Source: an uncultured Selenomonadales bacterium
GTDB taxonomy: Bacteria; Bacillota; Negativicutes; Selenomonadales; Selenomonadaceae
Direction of reading: 5' to 3'
NCBI GenBank assembly: GCA_900321035.1
Contig: ONUH01000018.1
Span: 1-43,195, forward strand
Length of the DNA stretch: 43,195 nucleotides
A model generated the notes under the pieces. The model did not search any database, was not told where the DNA came from, and saw nothing but the letters and a program-made list of their open reading frames with translations. A program made the position numbers and the translations under genes. How positions within the stretch are numbered: the stretch's first letter is position 1; every line of letters begins with the position of its first letter. Positions 1 through 7,063 of the stretch are shown here, one piece after another.

Positions 1-60
1 TCATCTTATCACAGGAGGGCTTTTTCGTTCCTTTGAAGACTCATACCTATAAGGTAACTG

Positions 61-85
61 AACCCCCGGTCGAACCGGGGGTTTT
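61..85 (+). terminator. Rho-independent terminator for a gene left of the window
   Basis: A perfect 10-bp stem (aacccccggt / accgggggtt) with a 3-base loop is followed by a short T run on the plus strand. It probably ends a rightward gene lying before position 1. Confidence 0.6.
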
Positions 86-93
86 CGAGATAC

Positions 94-131
94 AAAAAAC
101 GCCCGCACCTGCCGTCAGGCAAGGCACGGGC
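94..131 (-). terminator. Terminator of the DUF2628-like gene
   Basis: An imperfect stem (positions 101-110 with 122-131, 8 of 10 pairs, topped by an inner tgcc/ggca stem) is followed on the minus strand by a T run (plus-strand a's at 94-99). It sits just downstream of the leftward gene ending at 137. Confidence 0.6.
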
Positions 132-136
132 ATTTC

Positions 137-478
137 TCACACCCCCGCAGGGGGTTCGGGCGAGAGAATCTTCTTCTCCACCAGCCAAGCGCGGCTGGTT
201 TCGTCGGCGGGAATAAAACCGCTTTCCAACGCCCCTTTGATGAACTGCTCGTTGTAATAGAACGCGAAGCAGAACGGCAAGGCGATAGTCGATCCTACCG
301 GGATATTCAGTTCTTCCACCAGAAGACCGTAAGCGATGCTCGAAAACAGCATGATCGCCGCCCATTTGAGATCCTTGCGGAACAGCGGGACTAAGAAGCC
401 GAAGAAGAACGTCGTGAACGAAAAGCCCGTCGGGCATTCCTTCAAAATTCCGCTCGTCGCGTGTTTCAGCGTAATCAT
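137..478 (-). CDS. Small DUF2628-like membrane protein
   Basis: A 113-residue protein with two clear hydrophobic segments (about residues 17-33 and 40-56) and a shorter one near 60-75. The motif FFFGFLVPLFRKD near residue 24 is the signature of the DUF2628/HrgC-like family of small inner-membrane proteins, whose function is unknown. The ATG at 478 is preceded by a GGGAGG site at good spacing, and a TTGTTT-17-TATAAT promoter lies 40-70 bases upstream. It is monocistronic, closed by the hairpin at 94-131. Family membership is judged from the motif and hydrophobicity only. Confidence 0.65.
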   Translation of the reverse strand: MITLKHATSGILKECPTGFSFTTFFFGFLVPLFRKDLKWAAIMLFSSIAYGLLVEELNIPVGSTIALPFCFAFYYNEQFIKGALESGFIPADETSRAWLVEKKILSPEPPAGV

Positions 479-519
479 CCTATTTCCCTCCCTTCGTCAT
501 TTTCGGAACACGAGAAAAA

Positions 520-548
520 ATTATACACCCATTGCGAAGAAAAAACAA
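520..548 (-). promoter_or_regulatory. Sigma-70 type promoter of the DUF2628-like gene
   Basis: On the minus strand a TTGTTT -35 (543-548) is separated by 17 bases from a perfect TATAAT -10 (520-525). The start codon lies about 40 bases downstream. The rest of 549-653 shows no gene I can support. Confidence 0.6.
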
Positions 549-654
549 TATGGCTCCTCTTTTCCTCGTGTGGAGCCTGACTGGCTGCTCGTCTACGCTG
601 TGGATAAAGGGCGGCAACTTCCCGCACAGGAACACATTCCGATTTGTTTTGACA

Positions 655-701
655 AAAAATGCCCGCATTGTGTCGTCATCGCGCACAATGCGGGCATTTT
701 T
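655..701 (-). terminator. Strong terminator after the first flavodoxin gene
   Basis: A perfect 18-bp inverted repeat (655-672 and 684-701; core tgcccgcattgtg) with A/T runs on both flanks, so it can terminate in either direction. The leftward flavodoxin gene ends 8 bases before it. Confidence 0.85.
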
Positions 702-708
702 CTTTTCT

Positions 709-1251
709 TTATTTCGCGTAGCCGAGGCCGGAAATCCACGGGGCGACGTCGCCGGCGTCGTTCGCCAGGATTCCGTCTCCGATGGTCGCTCCCGCCGCCG
801 AGGCGCGGACGCTGTCAAGACTGTCCGAGAGAGGGCTGCCGCCGCTGGTGGCGAAGGGAATCACCGTCTTGCCGGAGAAGTCGTAGCTTTCCAGGAAGGT
901 CAGCACGATCATCGGCGCGTCGTACCACCAGATCGGATAGCCGACGAAAACCACGTCGTAGTCCGCCATGTTCTCCACCCGGCCGTCTATGCTCGGACGG
1001 GCGTTGTTGTTCTTCTCCGCCTTCGCCACGTCGAGGCATTCGTCGTAGCCGGGGTAGGGGACGGCGGGCTTTATCTCGAAGAGGTCGCCGCCCGTCTGCG
1101 CGGCGATTTCCCGCGCCACGTTCGCCGTATGTCCCTGATAGGAAAAATACGAAACGAGGATTTTCCCGCTGGCCTCCGCCCGCGCGCCGAAGCCCACGAC
1201 GGAAACCATGGCCGCGAAAATCGCGGCGCAGAGCAAAAACATTTTCTTCAT
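709..1251 (-). CDS. Exported flavodoxin
   Basis: A 180-residue flavodoxin of the short-chain, Flavodoxin_4-like type with a Sec signal peptide (MKK, hydrophobic stretch, cleavage near ARAEA). The mature part starts with KILVSYFSYQGHTANVA, a flavodoxin FMN phosphate loop, and carries the family motif VGYPIWWYDAP. It should bind FMN and act as a one- or two-electron carrier or quinone reductase outside the cytoplasm. ATG 1251 is preferred over the in-frame TTG six bases upstream because GGAGG (1260-1264) stands 8 bases from the ATG. It lies 28 bases after the DUF1638 gene, probably as one transcript, and ends at a strong terminator. A second exported flavodoxin lies at 5239-5862. Confidence 0.85.
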   Translation of the reverse strand: MKKMFLLCAAIFAAMVSVVGFGARAEASGKILVSYFSYQGHTANVAREIAAQTGGDLFEIKPAVPYPGYDECLDVAKAEKNNNARPSIDGRVENMADYDVVFVGYPIWWYDAPMIVLTFLESYDFSGKTVIPFATSGGSPLSDSLDSVRASAAGATIGDGILANDAGDVAPWISGLGYAK

Positions 1252-1279
1252 TTGCAAAACCTCCGTTTTTCGTTGTTTT

Positions 1280-1942
1280 TTACCGATTTTTCAAAAATGC
1301 GCCCGCCGGGACTTCGCCGCCCTTCGGGACGACGACGAAATCCTCGTCGAACTGTTCCCGCGCGATTTTGTGCAGGACGCCGCAGCTCCCGTGCAGCATC
1401 GTCATCGTGCCCTGCAGCAGCTCCACCAGAGGCGCGACGTAGTCCTTCACCGTCTGCACGTCATAGCAGCCCGTGTCGATGATGTAGAATTTGTTGCAGG
1501 TCTTGTAGAGGCGGCGCAGGAAATCGTCGGCGGCCTCCCGGCCCATTTTCGCCCGCAGTTTGTCGAGGTCGATGTCGGATTCCCTGGAAAACTCCATCCA
1601 GCTTTCCGTGAAGTAAACGCCGGAAATATCCCGTTCGAGGGACGCGAGGCTGTCCCCGGAGAGCAGGACGTCGAGGCAGTCCCGCGTGCGCGGGACGACC
1701 AGCTCCGCCGAAGAAGCGCGAAGCCCGGCGGTGCCGCCGCCGCATCCGCTGACGCAGAGGACGATCCGAGCGACGTTGTAGAAGCGGTCGATCTTATCCT
1801 GCAAGTAAGCGTGCAGCTCTTTCGGGTCGCTGTGCAGCGTTCGGGGCAGGAAATAGACGACGGCCTCCGAGGACGCCTCCGTCAGCGCGGCCTGCAATTC
1901 TCCGCGCAGCGTCGGACAGGATAGGATCACAGTTTTTGGCAT
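1280..1942 (-). CDS. DUF1638 family protein
   Basis: A 220-residue soluble protein resembling DUF1638 (PF07796), a family of unknown function often found with corrinoid or methyl-transfer genes. It keeps several Cys and Gly sites: Cys9 (ILSCP), the CVSGCGGG segment (Cys63 and Cys67), an IDTGCYD segment and a late HGSCGVLHK segment. Repeated Cys in loop-like contexts suggests a metal or cofactor site; that is inference. ATG 1942 is chosen because AAAGGAG stands 6-8 bases before it; an in-frame ATG 33 bases upstream lacks such a site. It is the first gene of a two-gene unit with the exported flavodoxin, so a redox role is possible but not shown. Confidence 0.7.
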   Translation of the reverse strand: MPKTVILSCPTLRGELQAALTEASSEAVVYFLPRTLHSDPKELHAYLQDKIDRFYNVARIVLCVSGCGGGTAGLRASSAELVVPRTRDCLDVLLSGDSLASLERDISGVYFTESWMEFSRESDIDLDKLRAKMGREAADDFLRRLYKTCNKFYIIDTGCYDVQTVKDYVAPLVELLQGTMTMLHGSCGVLHKIAREQFDEDFVVVPKGGEVPAGAFLKNR

Positions 1943-2010
1943 GAAGAGCGCTCCTTTGTCATTTTTCGTCTTCAATTTTTTTCAGCTATGCGAGGACTTC
2001 CTTTTCACCG

Positions 2011-2175
2011 TCAGAGATCCACTGCTTCCAAATCCTCCGGCACGAAAATCCGCCCCGAAAAATGCCGGCCTCCTTCTTCGACATACAGCCGCTTTCGGTC
2101 TTCGCCCGTCTTGTCCTCCGTATGGTACAGAAGCAAATTCTCCACGTTCAGGCGCGCGGCGGTCCGGCATGCAGG
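2011..2175 (-). pseudogene. 3' remnant of an RNase Z-like MBL-fold hydrolase gene
   Basis: Read leftward, an open frame of about 55 codons ends in TGA at 2011-2013. It encodes a tail containing LNVENLLLYHTEDKTGED, then RKRLYVEEGG, then GRIFVPEDLEAVDL. This is the usual C-terminus of RNase Z-like MBL-fold metallohydrolases (LYHTED, then an FxGxIFVPDDLE-type ending). The frame closes upstream with a TGA and has no start codon or ribosome site, so the N-terminal metal-binding part (HxHxDH) is gone. The remaining sequence between 1943 and 2510 holds a Crp-like dyad but no gene I can support. Confidence 0.65.
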
Positions 2176-2205
2176 CACGATATTCCACACCTGTATTATC
2201 GCATA

Positions 2206-2223
2206 TTGTGAATCATTTCACAA
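2206..2223. promoter_or_regulatory. Crp/FNR-family operator-like dyad
   Basis: The sequence ttgtgaa-tcat-ttcacaa is a perfect 7-bp inverted repeat and matches the Crp consensus TGTGA-N6-TCACA exactly. It stands in intergenic DNA right of the MBL relic. A Crp-family regulator is not encoded in the window, so use of the site is inferred. Confidence 0.4.
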
Positions 2224-2510
2224 CGATAACCCGCACAGCCGAACCGCTTGCGGAAAAAGGATTCTTACAGGATAATCCCTCCATGCCAACCAAATAATAA
2301 TTATAGGTTAACTAACGGAGAATCTCATGACACTTTACAGTATGAGGGAACAATTCTTTTATATAAGCGCGTCCATCCACGCGTGGGAGGTCTTTCATTC
2401 CGCTGGAGATTCCCGATTGGATACGCTTTCCCGCACTGCTTCGGGACGGCCGCTTTTTCCGGCGCGTCGAAAATCAAAGTCTCGTATTTCGGCCCGGCTC
2501 CCTTGTTTTC

Positions 2511-2921
2511 CTATCCCGTGTAAGCGTCCTTCGCCGTGTTGGCGAAATTCTGCTTCTCCAGCCACAGCCGATCTTCCTCCGTCTCGGGAATGTCGATCCT
2601 CTCGATTTTGAAAATGACGGGCCGCGTGCCGTCGTTGCAGCAGGCAATCATCATTCTCTCGTCGTTCGTCCATTTGTGCATGATCGAGCCGCCCTGCAGC
2701 GCCGTGTACACATACCGGCTGATGGCGTCCCATGCCTCGCCGCAGAATGTGCCGTCCATCAGACGGTAAAAATCGTCTTGTTCGCTTGTCCGTTTCAGCA
2801 AGAACGAATCTCCTGCCTTGAAGCACGGGCACGGCCCCGATTTCGGATCGGCCAGATATTTCTCCTGATACTCGGCGAACACCTTTGTCTCCAGCACCGT
2901 TATCCTGCATTCATGCTGCAT
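2511..2921 (-). CDS. TIGR04076 family protein
   Basis: A 136-residue soluble protein with the pattern of the TIGR04076 family: an N-terminal CRITVLET strand, the segment GPCPCFKAGDSF near residue 30, FCGEAWDAISRYVYTALQGG in the middle, and CCNDGTRPVIFKIER near the end. Function of the family is unknown. Several Cys are conserved in the GPCP and CCND segments. ATG 2921 follows an AAAGCGGGGAG-type ribosome site. A TTGCCA-17-TAAAAT promoter (2980-3008) lies about 60 bases upstream, and a near copy of that promoter stands before the LysR gene at 19127. Confidence 0.7.
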   Translation of the reverse strand: MQHECRITVLETKVFAEYQEKYLADPKSGPCPCFKAGDSFLLKRTSEQDDFYRLMDGTFCGEAWDAISRYVYTALQGGSIMHKWTNDERMMIACCNDGTRPVIFKIERIDIPETEEDRLWLEKQNFANTAKDAYTG

Positions 2922-2979
2922 AAAACCACTCCCCGCTTTTCAATTCGCAGACCGTCGTCAAAGAACGATCTCCGCTTCC

Positions 2980-3008
2980 ATTTTACAATCGGCTTCGGGC
3001 GTTGGCAA
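2980..3008 (-). promoter_or_regulatory. Promoter of the TIGR04076 gene
   Basis: On the minus strand TTGCCA (3003-3008) is separated by 17 bases from TAAAAT (2980-2985). The surrounding ~45 bases are closely related to the promoter at 19171-19199. Between it and 3127 lies a short interval with small hairpins (ccccat...atgggg around tcagat/atctga) and no gene. Confidence 0.55.
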
Positions 3009-3127
3009 TTAAAAAGACGGACGGCGAGGAAACCGCTGCTCCCCATGCGTCAGATTTTGGATCTGATTTATGGGGGGACGGCGTGCTTTGATCTCACATC
3101 CACGAGCGTTTTTTGCTCGATTCGCTT

Positions 3128-4168
3128 TTATCGTTCCAGCCCTTTGACGGGAACGCCGCTGGCGCCGAAAAGCTGATTCCGTACCAGCTTCCCCAGTTTT
3201 GCGATGTCCTCGTCTTTGCGGTCGCCGTAAATCACCAGTTTGTCCAGCGCATCGGTCAGCGCGCGATACTCGTCGTCCGAGAGCGTGACCTCCGCCGCGC
3301 CGAGATTCTCCCGGATGCGCTCGTCCTTCCTCATGCCGGGAATCGGCACGACAAAAGGCCGCTTCATCACCCACGCCAGCGAAATCTGCGCGGGGGTCGC
3401 GCCCTTTTCGGCGGCGAATTTTTCCGCCAGTTCTACCACGGGGCGGTTCTTTTTCACATTTTCCTTGCTGTATCGTGTAATGGTGCGGCGAATATCGTCT
3501 CCCTTGAACTCGGTATTCGCGCCGATTTTTCCGGAGAGCAGCCCGCCCGCCATGGGCGCGTAAGCCATGAAGCCGATCCCTAGCTCTTCGCAGACGGGAA
3601 GTTCTTTTTCCTCCCACTGGCGCGCCATCATCGAGTATTCGCTTTCCACCGCCGTAAGCGGCGTTATCTTGTGGGCGCGGCGAATCATGTCCGCGGTGAC
3701 CTCCGAAAGTCCCCAGCCGAGGATTTTCCCTTCCCGGATCAGCTCGCCAAACCACGCCGCCAGTTCCTCCACCGTCGCGTCATCTTCCGGCGGCAGACGA
3801 TGGACGAGATACAAATCGAGATGGTCGGTTTGCAGCCGCTTCAGCGAATCCTCCAACGCGCGGCGAAGGCCCTCTCGAGACGTCTTGCCCTCCGGAAAGT
3901 CCTGCCCCGGCAACGGCGACGGCGAATATTTACTGACCAGCGCAATTTCATCGCGTATGGGCGCGAGCGCTTTGCCGACCAGAGCCTCGTTGCGAAACAC
4001 GGCATAAACCTCCGCCGTATCGAATAGCGTGCATCCCATCTCATGCGCCAGCCGGATCAACCGGATGGATTCTTCCTCCGGCGGAATTTCGCCATATCCC
4101 GTGCTGAATCCCATGCAGCCGAGTCCCACCGCCGACACTGTAAGATTTCCGAGCTTTCTCGTTTTCAT
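3128..4168 (-). CDS. Aldo/keto reductase
   Basis: A 346-residue cytoplasmic NADPH-dependent aldo/keto reductase of the YakC/AKR13-like group. The catalytic tetrad is complete: Asp50 and Tyr55 in LFDTAEVYAVF, Lys80 in LVSKYSPS, His123 in LYLVHRLPP. The C-terminal NADPH site is the usual VVPIPGMRKDERIRENL. It reduces aldehydes or ketones; the substrate cannot be read from sequence. ATG 4168 follows GGAGG with 7 bases spacing; further upstream codons in the same frame have no ribosome site. It is divergent from a TetR gene, with a promoter and an inverted repeat between them, so TetR control by an electrophile or carbonyl compound is likely. Confidence 0.9.
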   Translation of the reverse strand: MKTRKLGNLTVSAVGLGCMGFSTGYGEIPPEEESIRLIRLAHEMGCTLFDTAEVYAVFRNEALVGKALAPIRDEIALVSKYSPSPLPGQDFPEGKTSREGLRRALEDSLKRLQTDHLDLYLVHRLPPEDDATVEELAAWFGELIREGKILGWGLSEVTADMIRRAHKITPLTAVESEYSMMARQWEEKELPVCEELGIGFMAYAPMAGGLLSGKIGANTEFKGDDIRRTITRYSKENVKKNRPVVELAEKFAAEKGATPAQISLAWVMKRPFVVPIPGMRKDERIRENLGAAEVTLSDDEYRALTDALDKLVIYGDRKDEDIAKLGKLVRNQLFGASGVPVKGLER

Positions 4169-4213
4169 TTTCTTTCCTCCCGTTTTCACTTTTATCAACA
4201 CCTGTTGTATGAT

Positions 4214-4242
4214 ATTATAAAAAGCGAAAACAGCAGCATCAA
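4214..4242 (-). promoter_or_regulatory. Promoter of the aldo/keto reductase gene
   Basis: On the minus strand TTGATG (4237-4242) and a perfect TATAAT (4214-4219) are separated by exactly 17 bases. The -35 box touches the inverted repeat at 4241-4269. Confidence 0.65.
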
Positions 4243-4269
4243 CCGACAATCGCTCCCCATTTGTCGGTT
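4241..4269. promoter_or_regulatory. Candidate TetR operator
   Basis: A perfect 9-bp inverted repeat (aaccgacaa at 4241-4249, ttgtcggtt at 4261-4269) with an 11-base spacer lies between the divergent TetR and aldo/keto reductase genes. It overlaps the -35 edge of the reductase promoter, a position that fits repression. A second short dyad (caaca-cc-tgttg, 4196-4207) lies downstream. Confidence 0.5.
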
Positions 4270-4287
4270 TTGAAACCGGAGGACAAA

Positions 4288-4869
4288 ATGCGAAAAAATC
4301 CGGAAATCACGGCAATGACAAAGCAGGCGTTCATTGACGCCTTTTGCCTGTTGAGCCAGGGAAAACCAACGGAAAAAATCACGGTACGGGAGCTTTCCGA
4401 GCGGGCGGGATACAACCGCTGCACCTTTTACCAGTATTTCTCGGACGTTTACGCGGTGCTGGAAACCATCGAGGATCGGGTTGCCGCGCAAGTGAAGGAA
4501 AATTTTCGGGTGGCCATAGAGCCGGAAGATTTCGGAAAGACGTTCCTCAATGCCTTTACGCGCATCCACAGGGAACAGGCGCCTTATTTCGACCTCCTGC
4601 TCCGTCCGGCGAATCGCGCCCGCTTCTCCGAAAAGCTCATCGCGGAAGTCGGCCCCATCTTAGCGGCGCGGTTTCATCTGCCGCCGGAAGACGAACGCTC
4701 CGGCCTCTTGACGGAACTCTACCTGTCCACAGCTCTTGCCGCCGTCGCTCGATGGATCAAAAGCGGACGGAAGTTCCCGCTCCCGGAGTTCTCCGCCTTG
4801 CTCCGCGACGTCCTGTCCTCCGGCGTGCTGCCCGCGATGCGAAAGCAAACGAAGAATAAGCTGCCGTAG
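4288..4869 (+). CDS. TetR/AcrR family transcriptional regulator
   Basis: A 193-residue TetR-type repressor. The N-terminal helix-turn-helix is plain: AFIDAFCLLSQGKPTEKITV, ELSERAGYNRCTFYQYF. The YNRCTFYQYFSDVY segment is typical of the TetR_C_7/YdeS-like subgroup. The C-terminal ligand domain (about residues 80-190) is not diagnostic. ATG 4288 is chosen over an upstream in-frame TTG because GGAGG ends 5 bases before it. It is divergent from the aldo/keto reductase gene and probably controls it and itself through the repeat at 4241-4269. Confidence 0.85.
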   Translation: MRKNPEITAMTKQAFIDAFCLLSQGKPTEKITVRELSERAGYNRCTFYQYFSDVYAVLETIEDRVAAQVKENFRVAIEPEDFGKTFLNAFTRIHREQAPYFDLLLRPANRARFSEKLIAEVGPILAARFHLPPEDERSGLLTELYLSTALAAVARWIKSGRKFPLPEFSALLRDVLSSGVLPAMRKQTKNKLP

Positions 4870-4960
4870 ATTGAGAGATGGAAAAAACGATAGCAGAGGA
4901 AGCCTGGTCTATCGACAAAGCCGGAACAAAGCCTTATACGGCAGGAATCAACATCAAGGA

Positions 4961-5106
4961 GGAATCCCCCACAGGGAAAAACTCTTTTTTGCTTCGGATA
5001 TCAGGAAGGAACGCATCCCTCCATCTTGAAACGCCTGGAAGAAACGAATCTGATGAAGACTGCGGGGTACGGCGCAGATGCGTTTGCGCCGCCGCCTTCA
5101 CGCTGA
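4961..5106 (+). pseudogene. 5' remnant of a threonine-aldolase/beta-eliminating lyase gene
   Basis: After a well-formed AAGGAGG site (4956-4962) the frame from 4981 encodes LFCFGYQEGTHPSILKRL followed by EETNLMKTAGYGADAF. This matches the first 30-odd residues of PLP-dependent threonine aldolases (family pattern SDYxEGAHPxIL, then ETNLxQTxGYG). No start codon is left between the ribosome site and this stretch, the frame stops at 5104-5106, and related residues (AERAKGM) continue in another frame before all similarity ends. It is a clear gene relic. Nothing else coding is supported between 4870 and 5238. Confidence 0.6.
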
Positions 5107-5197
5107 ACGAGCCAAAGGAATGACATTCCACCAGTACGGTTTACCACTACAAGCGCAAGGGCTTTTTGATGATGAACGAATTTGCAGGCTCTATGCG

Positions 5198-5235
5198 AAA
5201 AACGGAGCGGCTTCCCTGCGGAGGCCGCTCCGTTT
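5198..5235 (-). terminator. Terminator of the flavodoxin lipoprotein gene
   Basis: A perfect 12-bp stem (aaacggagcggc at 5200-5211, gccgctccgttt at 5224-5235). On the minus strand it is followed by a T run, directly after the gene ending at 5239. Confidence 0.8.
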
Positions 5236-5238
5236 GTT

Positions 5239-5862
5239 TTATTTCTCATACCCGATCTTTTTCAACCACGCGAGGGTTTCCTGCTTTGCCTCGTCCTTCC
5301 AGTTCTGCGCTTTCGTGCCGTACATTTCGAGGGCTTCGGTCACGGTCGCGCCCGTCGCTTTGGCGATAAAGCGGTCGGTGTCGGAAAGGCCGCTTCCTTC
5401 GTGGGTGCAGAAGGGCGCGACGGTCTTGCCTTCAAGCTTCACCTTGTCAAAGAAGGTGTAGCACACCATCGGAAGGTCGTGCCACCAGATCGGATAGCCG
5501 AAGAAGATCACGTCGTACTTCGAGACGTCCGGCATCGTGCCGACGATTTCCGGGCGGGCGTTTTCTTCCTTCTCCTTCTTGGCCACCTCCGTCGCGGGCT
5601 TGTACTGCTTCGGGTAGGGCTTTGCGGGCACGATCTCGAACATGTCCGCGCCCGTGGCCTTGGCGATGAACTCCGCAAGAATCTTCGTGTTGCCCTTCTC
5701 GATATAGCCGACGCCGGAATTTTCATCGGCCCGGGAATAGTAAACGACCAGGGCGCGCCCCTTCACGGGTGCGGCAGCCTTTTTCTCCGGCGTGCCGCCC
5801 CCGCAGGCCGCCAGCGTCATCGTGCAAAGGGCAAGCATCAGCAGCGCGAACCATTTTTTCAT
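5239..5862 (-). CDS. Flavodoxin lipoprotein
   Basis: A 207-residue exported flavodoxin anchored as a lipoprotein: signal sequence MKKWFALLMLALC, then lipobox LAAC followed by a GGG linker. The FMN loop is ALVVYYSRADENSGVG, and the VIFFGYPIWWHDLP motif is the same as in the flavodoxin at 709-1251, so the two are paralogues. It should carry electrons to or from membrane or extracellular partners. ATG 5862 follows AAGGAG with 9 bases spacing; longer in-frame readings lack a ribosome site and would bury the signal peptide. It follows the FMN reductase gene by about 97 bases and may share its HxlR-linked promoter. Confidence 0.87.
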   Translation of the reverse strand: MKKWFALLMLALCTMTLAACGGGTPEKKAAAPVKGRALVVYYSRADENSGVGYIEKGNTKILAEFIAKATGADMFEIVPAKPYPKQYKPATEVAKKEKEENARPEIVGTMPDVSKYDVIFFGYPIWWHDLPMVCYTFFDKVKLEGKTVAPFCTHEGSGLSDTDRFIAKATGATVTEALEMYGTKAQNWKDEAKQETLAWLKKIGYEK

Positions 5863-5959
5863 TTCCCAACACTCCTTATCCGCAAAATCGCCGATACGTG
5901 CTTCTCGCCCCGTAAGCGGCCAGGAACGCATACCGCGCGGCTTTTCCCGTTATATCCTT

Positions 5960-6523
5960 TCAAAGGCCGTTCCCCTTCGCGACGGCCTTGCCCAGCTCGT
6001 AGGCCTCCTTGAGTTCCTTATGACCCGAGACGTCGCCGACTTTCATCACGCCGCCTGCCAGCACATGGCCGCGATCCTTCCATCCGAGATGCTTCATCAG
6101 ATTTTCGTAATATGTCAGCGCGTCGTCAAAGCCGAAGCCCTCCGCCGCCATCAACAGGACGGCCTCTTTGACGGGATTCTGATAATTCGCGTCGCACTCC
6201 GCCACGGCGAAGAGCCGGTCGAAGGCCGTGCGGAGCTGCCCGCTGAAATTCCAATAATAGAGCGGCGACGCCAAAACCACCAAATCGGCGTCTTTGTAAA
6301 CAGGATAGATTTTTTCCATGTCGTCGCGCTGCACGCAGGGATGCGCGGCGTTTTTGCCGCCGCCGAAGCAGCCCTTGCAGCCGTGAATATCCATCTTGTC
6401 GAGCAGGAAGGACGTGACCTCGCAGCCCGCCTCCCGCGCTCCCTTTGAAAATTCTTCGGCCAATGCCGCCGTGTTCCCCTTCGGGCGCGGACTTCCGTTC
6501 AAAACAATGATTTTCTTTGTCAT
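5960..6523 (-). CDS. NAD(P)H-dependent FMN reductase-like flavoprotein
   Basis: A 187-residue cytoplasmic flavoprotein of the flavodoxin_2/NADPH-dependent FMN reductase family. It shows the FMN loop IIVLNGSPRPKGNTAAL, the Cys pair HGCKGCFGGG near residue 57 that is typical of iron-sulfur-flavoprotein relatives, and the ring-stacking motif LASPLYYWNFSGQ. The likely role is NAD(P)H-driven reduction of quinones, nitro compounds or azo compounds. ATG 6523 follows AAGGGGGA. It is divergent from an HxlR regulator with a shared dyad, the usual arrangement for HxlR-controlled electrophile-response reductases. An inverted repeat (aaggccgt/acggcctt, 5963-5989) overlaps its 3' end. Confidence 0.85.
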   Translation of the reverse strand: MTKKIIVLNGSPRPKGNTAALAEEFSKGAREAGCEVTSFLLDKMDIHGCKGCFGGGKNAAHPCVQRDDMEKIYPVYKDADLVVLASPLYYWNFSGQLRTAFDRLFAVAECDANYQNPVKEAVLLMAAEGFGFDDALTYYENLMKHLGWKDRGHVLAGGVMKVGDVSGHKELKEAYELGKAVAKGNGL

Positions 6524-6570
6524 CTTGCAAATCCCCCTTGTCTTTGACAAAAATTTCTCTCCTGCCTATA

Positions 6571-6598
6571 ATCATATCTATAAAGGAAATTTTCGCAA
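6571..6598 (-). promoter_or_regulatory. Promoter of the FMN reductase gene
   Basis: On the minus strand TTGCGA (6593-6598) is 16 bases from TATGAT (6571-6576). The -35 box overlaps the left arm of the dyad at 6597-6623, which places the promoter under the likely control of HxlR. Confidence 0.45.
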
Positions 6599-6623
6599 GT
6601 ACACACATTCAGTATAGGTACTT
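6597..6623. promoter_or_regulatory. Candidate HxlR operator
   Basis: The arms aagtac (6597-6602) and gtactt (6618-6623) form a perfect dyad with a 15-base spacer between the divergent hxlR-type gene and the FMN reductase gene. GTAC-containing dyads are common for HxlR/YodB-type regulators. Confidence 0.5.
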
Positions 6624-6643
6624 ACCCGAAGGGAAGTGTTGAT

Positions 6644-6976
6644 ATGGCGCGCTGCATCGCGGACGAAAGCCTCGGAAGTACGGGCTTCAGCTACACACTG
6701 TCGCTCATCAGCGGCAAATACAAGATGACGATTCTCTACACGCTGATGGAGTTCGGCGTGGTGCGCTTCAATGAGATCCAGCGGTACATCGGAGGCATCT
6801 CGTACAAGACGCTTTCCGCGAACCTGAAGGAGTTGGAAGCCGACGGCCTGGTGCACCGCGAGGAATACCCGCAGATTCCGCCGAAGGTCGAATACTCGCT
6901 GACCGGACGAGGGAAATCCCTGATCCCCCTGCTCGACGGCATGTGCGAATGGGGCGACAAACACAGGGCGCAATGA
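6644..6976 (+). CDS. HxlR family transcriptional regulator
   Basis: A 110-residue winged-helix regulator of the HxlR family (PF01638). The family hallmarks are in order: SLISGKYKMTILYTL, FNEIQRYIGGISYKTLSANLK as the recognition helix, then EADGLVHREEYPQIPPKVEYSLT for the wing. Cys4 (MARC) and Cys near the end (DGMCEWGD) could be redox-sensing positions, as in HypR/YodB/QorR relatives; that is inference. ATG 6644 follows a GAAGGGA site. It is divergent from the FMN reductase gene. Its last ~40 coding bases and its terminator recur, degraded, at 9717-9818. Confidence 0.9.
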   Translation: MARCIADESLGSTGFSYTLSLISGKYKMTILYTLMEFGVVRFNEIQRYIGGISYKTLSANLKELEADGLVHREEYPQIPPKVEYSLTGRGKSLIPLLDGMCEWGDKHRAQ

Positions 6977-7005
6977 ACAGGAAAGCCGCTCGACCATACA
7001 AAATT

Positions 7006-7039
7006 AAGCCGCGAAGGATTGTCGCCCTTCGCGGCTTTT
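7006..7039 (+). terminator. Terminator of the HxlR gene
   Basis: A perfect 12-bp stem (aagccgcgaagg at 7006-7017, ccttcgcggctt at 7026-7037) followed by T's. A diverged copy lies at 9787-9818. Confidence 0.8.
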
Positions 7040-7063
7040 CTATTCATATCAGTAACTCGGAAG

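Noticed and set aside
2327..2611. Rightward 94-codon frame after the Crp-like dyad
   Set aside because: No family features, unnatural composition in its second half, and it runs into the well-supported leftward TIGR04076 gene.
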